From DFXE01 sp032054765 (GTDB lineage: Bacteria; Bacteroidota; Bacteroidia; Bacteroidales; Tannerellaceae), in assembly GCA_032054765.1 (NCBI GenBank), contig DAMBSC010000009.1, positions 171,911-235,910 on the forward strand: a stretch of DNA of 64,000 nucleotides, read 5' to 3'. Made by a program: the position numbers and the translations under genes. Shown in pieces: positions 1 through 7,545 of this stretch (positions within the stretch are counted from its first letter, which is position 1; the number at the start of each line of letters is the position of its first letter). The notes under the pieces are model-generated. The model saw only the letters and a list, made by a program, of their open reading frames with translations. It made no database searches and was not told where the DNA came from.

Positions 1-2
1 AT

Positions 3-770
3 CTGAATAGAGTAATGGCCGGAGGACAAGATCCTGACTGTTTATATCTGCCTGATCCCGATGAATATAAAGCGCTATTGGCTTCAACGAACTGCATAAA
101 ACGCTGGAGTGCTTCTCCGGAATTGGATGGAGCTTTAGATTTTGCCCGATATGCTACGGAACGAGGTGTACTTGTATCGTTAGCTCATACCATTGCTGAT
201 TACTCATTAACAAAGAAAGCTTTTGAAGCGGGATATACCCACGCTACCCATTTCTACAATGCGATGACAGGTGTACATAAAAAGCGTGAGTTCAAATATG
301 AAGGAACAATAGAAAGCATCTACCTGATGGACGATATGACGGTAGAGCTGGTATGCGATGGCATTCATGTTCCTCCGGCTATCCTAAAACTGGTGCATAA
401 GTTCAAGGGAGTTGAGCGGATCGCTTTGGTTACAGATGCGATGTTTGCAGCTGCTTATGCAGGATCTGTAAGTGATATAACTGACCGTATAATCATAGAA
501 GATGGAGTAGGGAAGTTACCTGATCGGTCAGCACTGGCAAGTAGTATAGCAACAGGTAATCGACTTATTCGTGTTATGACAGAGGAAGCCGGAGTTCCTT
601 TAGTGGATGCCGTTCGCATGGCGTCTGAAAGCCCTGCCCGCATTATGCGGATTAATGACCGAAAGGGTTCTTTAGAGAAAGGGAAAGATGCCGATATTAT
701 TATCTTTGATACCGACATCAATGTATTAACAACTATTGTTGAGGGAAAAACTGTTTTCAGCAAACTTTAA
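3..770 (+). CDS. nagA: N-acetylglucosamine-6-phosphate deacetylase, 3' part
   Basis: Cytoplasmic amidohydrolase that removes acetate from GlcNAc-6-phosphate to give glucosamine-6-phosphate in amino-sugar recycling. The frame is already open at base 3, so the gene is cut by the window edge; about 255 of the usual ~380 residues are present. Visible family motifs are the metal-site histidine in SLAHT, the HATHFYNAM block (HLYNAM in other NagA proteins), VCDGIHV and the catalytic-Asp block LVTDAM. The C-terminus GKDADIIIFD is typical of amidohydrolases. The stop overlaps the convergent thiL stop by 4 bp. The true start lies upstream of the window, and the ATG at 15 is internal. Confidence 0.9.
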   Translation: MNRVMAGGQDPDCLYLPDPDEYKALLASTNCIKRWSASPELDGALDFARYATERGVLVSLAHTIADYSLTKKAFEAGYTHATHFYNAMTGVHKKREFKYEGTIESIYLMDDMTVELVCDGIHVPPAILKLVHKFKGVERIALVTDAMFAAAYAGSVSDITDRIIIEDGVGKLPDRSALASSIATGNRLIRVMTEEAGVPLVDAVRMASESPARIMRINDRKGSLEKGKDADIIIFDTDINVLTTIVEGKTVFSKL

Positions 771-1795
771 TCGAGTGAGTTCCAACCTTGCGCAACCAAT
801 TTGACTTCACCTCCGTCACGGCCTACCAGATAATTTCCAAGTTCTGCTTTTGTGATATGACCGATGACATGTACCCCTTTTAGAGCGGTTACTTTATCGT
901 GCATGGATAACGGAACGGTAAACAATAGTTCATAATCTTCACCACCGTTTAATGCAGCTGTAATCAGATTCATATTAAACTGTTCAGCCATTGAAGCCGT
1001 TTGAAAGTCAATCGGTATACGTTCTTCGTAAATACGTGAGCCTACCTGGCTCTCTTTTGCGATATGAAGTATATCGGAAGATAAGCCATCGGAGATATCG
1101 ATCATGGATGTCGGCACGATACCGGCTTTATCAAGCATTTCAATAATATCCTTTCTTGCTTCGGGCTTTAATTGACGTTCCAATAGATATTCCTTTCCTC
1201 CAAAATCAGGAGTGAAGTCTTTCGCTCCATCAAATATTTTCTTTTCACGTTCCAGTAATTGCAGGCCCATATAAGCGGCTCCCAGGTCACCGGAAACACA
1301 AATGAGGTCGGTGTCTTTGGCCGTACTTCGGTATGTGATTTTATCTTTAGTCACTTCTCCTATACAGGTGGCGCTGATAGTCAGTCCTGTTAATGATGCC
1401 GATGTATCTCCGCCTACCAGATCAACTCCGTAAATACTACATGCCAGTTTTAAACCATTATAAAAGTCTTCCAGGTCTTCCACGCTGAAACGGCCTGAGA
1501 TACCTAACGAGATGGTAAGCTGTTTAGGTTTTCCATTCATGGCATAGATATCAGAGAAGTTTACGACCGCTGATTTATACCCTAAGTGTTTTAACGGAAC
1601 GTATGTCAGATCGAAGTGGATACCTTCAAGCAACAGGTCAGTTGATACCAACACCTGCTTATCTTCGTAATTCAATACGGCGGCATCATCACCTATCCCT
1701 TTTATTGTACTATCATTTGTAAGCTCTATTTTCTTAGTAAGGTGGCGAATAAGGGCAAACTCCCCCAGGGTCGAGATTTCTGTTCTTTTACTCAT
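767..1795 (-). CDS. thiL: Thiamine-monophosphate kinase
   Basis: Phosphorylates thiamine monophosphate with ATP to the cofactor thiamine diphosphate, in the cytoplasm. At 342 residues it has the normal length. Family motifs in order are GIGDDAAVL (Mg/ATP site), the dimer-core VGGDTSAS, ISDGLSSDILHI and NGGEDYELLFT. It starts 3 bp after the lpxK stop and is probably the last gene of a sppA-lpxK-thiL run on the minus strand. No TPP riboswitch is seen in front of it, as expected for an internal operon gene. Confidence 0.95.
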   Translation of the reverse strand: MSKRTEISTLGEFALIRHLTKKIELTNDSTIKGIGDDAAVLNYEDKQVLVSTDLLLEGIHFDLTYVPLKHLGYKSAVVNFSDIYAMNGKPKQLTISLGISGRFSVEDLEDFYNGLKLACSIYGVDLVGGDTSASLTGLTISATCIGEVTKDKITYRSTAKDTDLICVSGDLGAAYMGLQLLEREKKIFDGAKDFTPDFGGKEYLLERQLKPEARKDIIEMLDKAGIVPTSMIDISDGLSSDILHIAKESQVGSRIYEERIPIDFQTASMAEQFNMNLITAALNGGEDYELLFTVPLSMHDKVTALKGVHVIGHITKAELGNYLVGRDGGEVKLVAQGWNSLD

Positions 1796-1798
1796 ATT

Positions 1799-2905
1799 TC
1801 AGGAAAGTATAATATTTCTTTTTAATGTAATGATATGATTCTCGATCATACTGTCGAGTGATATAGTTGGTTTAATATTAAAATCAATAGTAATAGGAAG
1901 ATAGAATAAACAATCCATCCATTCTTCCGGTACTAACGGATTATTTTGCAGACGTGCTGCGTCTTTTTCCGTCACTACTAAATATTTATCCGGAGAACTT
2001 ATACGGCTGAACGTTTCCTTTATTTTCCTGATATCCTGTTTGTCGAACACATGATGATCCGGATAAATCATAGTGGTAACATGATCCGAGCGTCTCTTTA
2101 CTTCTTCCACAAATAGATCAGATGAAGCAATGCCGGCTACTAAAAGTATTTTATCGTCTTTCAATATGGTATGTTTAGTCAACAGATCTACTTCCATAGG
2201 AAAAACAGGTTTTAGGTCACCGTACACAATATGAGTGAAGAAAATACGCTGATGAGATAATAGGTTCATTTTGTCTTCAATAATGCGATAGTCAATTGGT
2301 TTGAGATGATCCGGACATTTAGTAACTATAACCACATCAGCTCTGGCTTTTCCTTTTTCCGGTTCTCTTAACCGTCCGGCCGGAAGCAGCATATCCCATT
2401 GGAACATACGATGATAATCCGTTGTCAGAATAGAAAAAGAAGGTTTTACATATCGGTGCTGGAAAGCGTCATCCAACAAAATTACTTCCGGTTTCCGGTC
2501 TGCAGGTAAATCCAGTAGGTTCTTAATTCCTCTCCGTCGGTTACTATCAACTGCCACCAGTATTTCGGGAAATTTCATCTTAATCTGATAAGGTTCATCA
2601 CCTATGGTCAGACTTGTACTTGTATCATTTGATAGTATAAAACCTTTTGTTTTACGTTTATAGCCACGGCTTAGAACCGCCAGTTTATATTTATCTTTCA
2701 ACAAATGAATTAAGTATTCGGTATGTGGAGTTTTTCCTGTTCCACCAACTGCCAGATTGCCTATTGAAATAATCGGAACCGGATATTCTTCTGATGGCAG
2801 TATACCCCAGTCGAATAACCAGTTTCTTATTACTACTCCTATTCCATACAAGAAAGAGAAAGGAGCTAATAAATAGTTTATTTTAAATGTTCTACCGGTT
2901 GACAC
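1799..2905 (-). CDS. lpxK: Tetraacyldisaccharide 4'-kinase
   Basis: Inner-membrane lipid A pathway kinase that adds the 4'-phosphate to the tetraacyl disaccharide-1-phosphate. The 368-residue product has an N-terminal membrane-associating stretch (LLAPFSFLYGIGVVIRNW). The Walker A block GGTGKTPHTEYLI lies near residue 55, and the LpxK signature LLDDAFQHR lies near residue 142. It sits 6 bp downstream of sppA and 3 bp upstream of thiL, an arrangement common in Bacteroidales. It implies that the organism makes LPS. Confidence 0.95.
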   Translation of the reverse strand: MSTGRTFKINYLLAPFSFLYGIGVVIRNWLFDWGILPSEEYPVPIISIGNLAVGGTGKTPHTEYLIHLLKDKYKLAVLSRGYKRKTKGFILSNDTSTSLTIGDEPYQIKMKFPEILVAVDSNRRRGIKNLLDLPADRKPEVILLDDAFQHRYVKPSFSILTTDYHRMFQWDMLLPAGRLREPEKGKARADVVIVTKCPDHLKPIDYRIIEDKMNLLSHQRIFFTHIVYGDLKPVFPMEVDLLTKHTILKDDKILLVAGIASSDLFVEEVKRRSDHVTTMIYPDHHVFDKQDIRKIKETFSRISSPDKYLVVTEKDAARLQNNPLVPEEWMDCLFYLPITIDFNIKPTISLDSMIENHIITLKRNIILS

Positions 2906-2911
2906 AATGGT

Positions 2912-4678
2912 TTATAAGGGATCTACATCAAAAGGCAAACGTGCTTGTACGCCTGTAAAATACTTTGTTTGATTTAATGCCTTGAAATATTTATAATCAT
3001 CACCAAGTACACTTTTTGCAATAGAAATCTTCATATCTTCAAGTTGTTTTTCAAACAATTCTTTGAAGATGTCTTTTTTGCCAGTAACCTGAGTAATGCT
3101 ATAATCTGTTAGATCAGCCAGTTGTGCAGCCGAAGCAACCGCTTCGTCAATTCCTCCCAATTCATCGACTAAACCTCTTTCCAATGCCTGTTGACCTGTC
3201 CAAACACGTCCTTGGCCTACCTGATCAATCGCTTCTTTTGTCATTCCCCGGCCATCAGCACATCGAGTAAGGAAAACATCATACATATCTTCTACTCCAG
3301 CCTGGAAAAGAGCTTTTTCGTCTCCACGCATAGGCCTTTCCACGTCATACAAATCACTAAATGTATTAGTCTTAACAACATCTGTCTTAAGGCCTAATTT
3401 ATTGTATACACCTGCGACGTTCGGCACAGTAGAAAATACTCCGATCGAACCGGTTATGGTATTAGGTTCGGCTACGATTTTATTAGCGGCACATGCAATA
3501 TAATATCCTCCTGAAGCTGCAACATCTCCCATGCAAACAACAATAGGCTTAACTTTCTTAAGTTCGACCACCTCACGCCAAATCTGTTCTGATATATAAG
3601 CGCTTCCTCCGGGAGAATTAACCCGGAAAACAACCGCTTTTACTTTATCGTTCTTACGAAGTTTTATCAGTTCATTCGCCATTTTTTCAGTAATCAGTTT
3701 TTCGCCTCCCATAACAGCAGAGAGTTGTTCCGGCATAATTTGTCCCTCGGCATAAAGAATGGCAATCTGATCTTCTTTCGCTTTCTCTTTTACACGGATA
3801 TTTTTCATCTTATCAAGTCCAGCTACTTTAAGTTTGTCATCTGTCTGGCCTGCTAATTCTTTTACATATTCTTCAGCTTCCGGTTTATATTTAAGCTCAT
3901 CTATAAAACCCATATCTATAAATTTCTGCGCCGGCAGGAATAGCATTCCTTCATTTACATATCGATTGATCTGATCAACGGAGATCCCTCTCGCCTTAGC
4001 TAATTCCGATGTAATATTTGTCCATCTAACCTGTTGAGTTGATGATATCTGCTCACGGTTTTCATCGCTCAACTTATCCAACATATAACGTTCTACAGCT
4101 CCTTTATAGGTTCCAACTTTAAATATCATCCATTCAAAACCTATTTTCTCATACAATCCTTTCCAAAAAGTAGTGGTAGACGACAAACCCATCATCTGAA
4201 CAGATCCTAACGGATTAAGATACATTTTGTCAGCCACCGAACACAGATAATAGGCTCCCTGCCCATAACTATCGGCATAAGAAACTATAAACTTTCCACT
4301 TTCTTTAAAATCCAATAAAGCCCGACGAATAAGATCTATACTGGCAGTACCACCATAGAAACTACCTGCCTCAAGATAGATTCCTTGTATATTATTGTTG
4401 TCTTTTGCAACACGGATCGCTTTCAATATATCAGTAACCGACAATGCCTTTACTGAGCTACCCATAAACATATCCCATGGGTTTTCTTCAGCATTATCAT
4501 ATAGAGGACCGTTTAAGGAAAGTTTAAATACTGTATTTGACTTGGGCGCATATTCCGGCTGACTGCCAAAAGAAGCAACCATACCGATCACTACAAACGT
4601 TCCGATCATTATTACAAGGCCTAGTGCCACAAATACCCCCAGTGTGGAGGCAAACATCATTTTAAAAAATTGTTTCAT
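2912..4678 (-). CDS. sppA: Signal peptide peptidase SppA, 67K type
   Basis: Membrane-anchored serine protease of the ClpP-crotonase fold that degrades cleaved signal peptides. The 588-residue protein is the long, duplicated form. An N-terminal membrane helix (residues ~12-36) is followed by two S49 domains. The catalytic Ser/Lys pair can be read directly: Ser389 in GDVAASGGYY and Lys192 in GTYKGAVERY, matching S409/K209 of E. coli SppA. It is the first gene of the sppA-lpxK-thiL run. The upstream small outer-membrane gene is 15 bp away and may belong to the same transcript. Confidence 0.95.
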   Translation of the reverse strand: MKQFFKMMFASTLGVFVALGLVIMIGTFVVIGMVASFGSQPEYAPKSNTVFKLSLNGPLYDNAEENPWDMFMGSSVKALSVTDILKAIRVAKDNNNIQGIYLEAGSFYGGTASIDLIRRALLDFKESGKFIVSYADSYGQGAYYLCSVADKMYLNPLGSVQMMGLSSTTTFWKGLYEKIGFEWMIFKVGTYKGAVERYMLDKLSDENREQISSTQQVRWTNITSELAKARGISVDQINRYVNEGMLFLPAQKFIDMGFIDELKYKPEAEEYVKELAGQTDDKLKVAGLDKMKNIRVKEKAKEDQIAILYAEGQIMPEQLSAVMGGEKLITEKMANELIKLRKNDKVKAVVFRVNSPGGSAYISEQIWREVVELKKVKPIVVCMGDVAASGGYYIACAANKIVAEPNTITGSIGVFSTVPNVAGVYNKLGLKTDVVKTNTFSDLYDVERPMRGDEKALFQAGVEDMYDVFLTRCADGRGMTKEAIDQVGQGRVWTGQQALERGLVDELGGIDEAVASAAQLADLTDYSITQVTGKKDIFKELFEKQLEDMKISIAKSVLGDDYKYFKALNQTKYFTGVQARLPFDVDPL

Positions 4679-4693
4679 ATTGATTGCTTATTG

Positions 4694-5209
4694 TTAAAAG
4701 TTGAACGTATAACCCAGACTGTAAAACAAACGATTTCCGTATGGAGAATTGCTGTTTTGTGCTACATCATATTCGATCATAGCCGTGACTGGTCCTAACC
4801 GTAAACCTCCTCCTACTAAGAAGGTGGGAATGAGCTTTTCCGTTGTTTCCTTCACGCCTGTCGGTCTGTGTTCTATTTTCTGCCACATACGGTTTACTTC
4901 GGGTTGAATCTTTAATACGAGAAATGATACAGGATACAGCCTTGCATATAAATTTAAACCGAAATAATTATTTGTTTGCTTATACCGGTTGCCATCATAT
5001 TTTTCTGAATAATACACATAATTTATACCTGCTCCCGCATTAAGATAGTTAGTAAAATTATATCCGACTTGCGGAGAGAAATTAACAAGTGTATAATCAC
5101 CAAACTGTGCACCAATACCTCCGCCAAAAGTCAAACGATTAAGTTTAAATTGAGCATTGGCACCTATCGCTACACAGATAGTAAAAACGATGAATATTAT
5201 CTTTCTCAT
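4694..5209 (-). CDS. Small outer-membrane beta-barrel protein
   Basis: The 171-residue protein has a cleavable signal peptide (residues 1-19, ending GANAQ). Alternating aromatic/hydrophobic strands follow, such as GGGIGAQFG, YNFTNYLNAGAGINYVYY and LFYSLGYTFNF, which ends in the C-terminal Phe typical of outer-membrane barrels. Probably an 8-stranded porin-family/OmpW-size barrel; ligand unknown. It ends 15 bp before sppA on the same strand. Its 5' side faces the repeat-rich divergent spacer. Confidence 0.75.
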   Translation of the reverse strand: MRKIIFIVFTICVAIGANAQFKLNRLTFGGGIGAQFGDYTLVNFSPQVGYNFTNYLNAGAGINYVYYSEKYDGNRYKQTNNYFGLNLYARLYPVSFLVLKIQPEVNRMWQKIEHRPTGVKETTEKLIPTFLVGGGLRLGPVTAMIEYDVAQNSNSPYGNRLFYSLGYTFNF

Positions 5210-5322
5210 ACTCTATATAGGATAAATATGATACAAACTTAACATATATTTGAACACAAGTAAAGAATAATCCACTATTTTTATTCTCACTCTGAAGTTA
5301 AAATACACTTTTTGACAATCGG

Positions 5323-5406
5323 GTTTCGGTAACAAAAACCAGAGTTTTAGTAACAGTAACTACCCTTAAATGAACAAAAACCCCAGTTATTGCAACAAAA
5401 ACCCCC
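5323..5406. repeat. 21-bp degenerate tandem array, 4 units
   Basis: Four contiguous units start at 5323, 5344, 5365 and 5386, exactly 21 bp apart. The shared part is nAACAAAAACCCC, best kept in units 1, 3 and 4. Dyad symmetry is weak (GTT...AAC). The period is two DNA helical turns. Confidence 0.8.
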
Positions 5407-5537
5407 ATAAAAGGAAAAGGAAATATAAAAGGAAATAAAGAAAAAATTAAACTAAAAAAGAAAGGTTATACCAAGTTCTACACCAGAAAAAATCAATATC
5501 AAACATTCGGATATTTTTCCTTTATTATCTTTTCTAA

Positions 5538-5647
5538 AAATCATCTACATCCCTTTTTCAAACCATCTACATCTTTTCAATAAACCATTTACATGGTTTT
5601 AGAAAAGCATCTAAATGGTTTTAAAGAAGCATCTAAATGGTTTTAAA
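5538..5647. repeat. 22-bp palindromic tandem array, 5 units (7-4-7-4)
   Basis: Units start at 5538, 5560, 5582, 5604 and 5626. The consensus is AAACCAT, a 4-bp core, ATGGTTT and a 4-bp linker. Cores are CTAC, CTAC, TTAC, CTAA and CTAA. Unit 3 is a perfect 7-bp inverted repeat around TTAC. Units 1 and 2 have decayed right arms. The units are contiguous, with no unique spacers. Confidence 0.85.
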
Positions 5648-5660
5648 AGGAACTATTTGT

Positions 5661-5700
5661 GGACATTTAAGGACATTTAAGGACACTTACGGACAATCTT
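5661..5700. repeat. 10-bp tandem repeat, 4 units
   Basis: Two exact copies of GGACATTTAA are followed by GGACACTTAC and GGACAATCTT at exact 10-bp spacing. They lie just upstream of the tandem TATCTTTG elements in front of the DUF4468 gene. Confidence 0.8.
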
Positions 5701-5713
5701 TTTTCAACTTACA

Positions 5714-5747
5714 TATCTTTGCGGTGTAGTTTATTTCTTTATCTTTG
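5714..5747 (+). promoter_or_regulatory. Tandem TATCTTTG -7 elements
   Basis: TATCTTTG occurs at 5714-5721 and again at 5740-5747. The TTTG of the first copy lies 18 bp before the second -7 element, so it could double as the -33 box of the downstream promoter. A start near 5754 would leave a ~20-nt leader before the ATG at 5774. Confidence 0.55.
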
Positions 5748-5773
5748 CTTTTGATCATTTAATAAAAATAACC

Positions 5774-6979
5774 ATGAAGCGTTTATTATTTCTCGTATTA
5801 ATAATCCCCGTGTTAGTATCTGCTCAGACAGATGAAAAATATCTTGCTGGTGCAGTACCGGAAGTAAATGGAAAAGTAGTCTTTTCAAGAGAAGTAAATG
5901 TGCCGAATCTCTCAAAGGATCAAATATTCGATACGATGCTATCATGGGCAAAAGTACGTTTTGCTACTGAAAACAGCCGGGTGGTTTACTCGGACAAAAC
6001 AAAGGGAGAAATAGCAGCAGTAGGTGAAGATTTTCTGGTATTTTCAAGTTCTGCTTTATCATTAGACCGGACGTTACTTATTTACCGAATGGTGATTGAA
6101 TGCGAAAACAATAAATGCAAACTTGCCGTATTGGGTATTCGGTATGAATACAATGTTTCTTATCAACGTGATCCGGAGAAATATGTGGCTGAAGAATGGA
6201 TCACGGATAAAGTGACACTGAATAAAAACAAAGACAAACTAAACCGGCTGAATGGCAAATTCCGTATTAAAACGATCGATTACATCAATGAGCTTATGAA
6301 TGAAGGTGCAGCAGCATTAGGTAGAACAACTTCAGTTGCAATAACAGCATCTGCGACTCCTGTCGTTACGGATGATACTCCTAAACAAGCAACACCTGTA
6401 ACCCCTGCCGCTCAGGTTACACCGGCAGTAGCGGTAACTCAAGCTACAACGGCTACACCTACAAATTCTTCCTTAGAAGGATACAGACAGATAACTCCAG
6501 ACAAAATCCCCGGAAATATCATAAAAATGCTTTCTGAAGATTGGATGCTTATTACGGCCGGTAATGATACCGGTTTTAATATGATGACTGCCAGTTGGGG
6601 TGGCTTAGGCAATGTATTAGGTAAACCCGTTGCTTTCTGCTTTATTAATCCGGCAAGATACACCTATCAATTAATGGAAAAAAATGATACGTATACGTTG
6701 ACATTCTATACAGAAGCCTATCGGGAAGTTCTGAACTATTGTGGTTCGTCATCCGGCAGGGATAAAGATAAAGTAAAAGAAACGGGATTAACGCCGGTAA
6801 CTACTCCAGAAGGCAGCAAAGCCTTTGCAGAAGCCTGGATGATCATTGAATGCCGTAAACTGATCTCCCAACCGTTGAGTACGGAATCAATCAGTAATGA
6901 AAAAGTTCGCGAGGAATGGTTAGGTAAACAAATGAATAAAATGTATATCGGGGAAATTATTAACGTTTGGATTAAATAA
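5774..6979 (+). CDS. Exported DUF4468 - flavin-reductase-like fusion protein
   Basis: The 401-residue protein has four parts. A signal peptide (1-17, ending VSAQ) is followed by a DUF4468-type domain (about 30-170, as in the next gene). Then comes a Pro/Thr/Ala-rich linker (~195-230). The C-terminal ~165 residues resemble the flavoredoxin/flavin reductase family (NMMTASWGGLG, GKPVAFCFINPARYTY, FTLTFY-like strand, NYCGSSSGRDKDK, TGLTP). Family members bind FMN and usually act in the cytoplasm, so a signal peptide in front is unusual. There is no frameshift; the linker is read in one frame. It is followed 9 bp later by a second DUF4468 gene, probably co-transcribed. Function is unknown; a periplasmic flavin-binding role is inference. 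Confidence 0.7.
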   Translation: MKRLLFLVLIIPVLVSAQTDEKYLAGAVPEVNGKVVFSREVNVPNLSKDQIFDTMLSWAKVRFATENSRVVYSDKTKGEIAAVGEDFLVFSSSALSLDRTLLIYRMVIECENNKCKLAVLGIRYEYNVSYQRDPEKYVAEEWITDKVTLNKNKDKLNRLNGKFRIKTIDYINELMNEGAAALGRTTSVAITASATPVVTDDTPKQATPVTPAAQVTPAVAVTQATTATPTNSSLEGYRQITPDKIPGNIIKMLSEDWMLITAGNDTGFNMMTASWGGLGNVLGKPVAFCFINPARYTYQLMEKNDTYTLTFYTEAYREVLNYCGSSSGRDKDKVKETGLTPVTTPEGSKAFAEAWMIIECRKLISQPLSTESISNEKVREEWLGKQMNKMYIGEIINVWIK

Positions 6980-6988
6980 CAATTTTAC

Positions 6989-7537
6989 ATGATGAAAAAA
7001 TATCTGATAATACTTCTTCTTATTGTTCCTGTGCTGGTTATTGCTCAGGGGCAGAAAGGTTCAGTTGAAGAGTGTGCTCCGATGAGGAGAGGAAAGGTAT
7101 GTTATACCGACGAAGTTGAAATGAAAGGTATGATTCAGACAGAGTTATTCAAAGCTATCAACGCCTGGGCAAAGAAAGCCTATGGAACAGATGTATTCCT
7201 ATCGAATGTATCTTCCAATGAAAAGAAAGGAACTATCCTGGTAAGTTCAAAAGTGGAATTATTGCTGGATGATGTTGATCAAACACGTCTAAAATATAAA
7301 ATGATGATAACCTGCTATGACGGTAAATATACCACTGAACTCAGCAATATCACCTATCAATATGATGCAGCAAAGAACAATAGATATAAAACCTATAAAG
7401 CAGAAGACGTGATAGCCGATAATGGTAAAGACAACGCTGTAGAAGCAATAAAAGATCCTGTTCTATTCTGTAATGCTACTTTCTTTTTTGTAGAAAGCCT
7501 CTTTGCCGATGTTTTAAGTGCGGCAAAAGAAAACTAA
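6989..7537 (+). CDS. DUF4468 domain-containing exported protein
   Basis: The 182-residue protein has a signal peptide (residues 1-19, ending VIAQG). It then has the same domain as the N-terminal half of the preceding gene: KVCYTDEVEMKG...IQTELFKAINAWAKKAYG, followed by beta-strands. No catalytic motif is evident. It lies 9 bp after the fusion gene on the same strand and is convergent with the transglutaminase gene, with 8 bp between stops. Role unknown; DUF4468 proteins are common exported proteins in Bacteroidales. Confidence 0.75.
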   Translation: MMKKYLIILLLIVPVLVIAQGQKGSVEECAPMRRGKVCYTDEVEMKGMIQTELFKAINAWAKKAYGTDVFLSNVSSNEKKGTILVSSKVELLLDDVDQTRLKYKMMITCYDGKYTTELSNITYQYDAAKNNRYKTYKAEDVIADNGKDNAVEAIKDPVLFCNATFFFVESLFADVLSAAKEN

Positions 7538-7545
7538 AAGGAGGA

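Larger units (their letters stand above)
5210..5773. other. Divergent spacer with three tandem-repeat arrays
   Basis: This 564-bp AT-rich spacer lies between a minus-strand outer-membrane gene and a plus-strand DUF4468 gene. It holds a 21-bp array (5323-5406), a purine-rich stretch (about 5410-5465), a 22-bp array (5538-5647), a 10-bp array (5661-5700) and two TATCTTTG promoter elements. I see no credible coding region in it. Confidence 0.8.

Noticed and set aside
5323..5700. CRISPR array
   Set aside because: The repeats are contiguous with no unique spacers, units are 10-22 bp, and no cas genes are near.
5774..6979. Frameshift or assembly join creating the DUF4468-flavin reductase fusion
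   Set aside because: The linker is continuous in one frame, rich in Pro/Thr/Ala like a true interdomain linker, and no start or ribosome site precedes the second domain.
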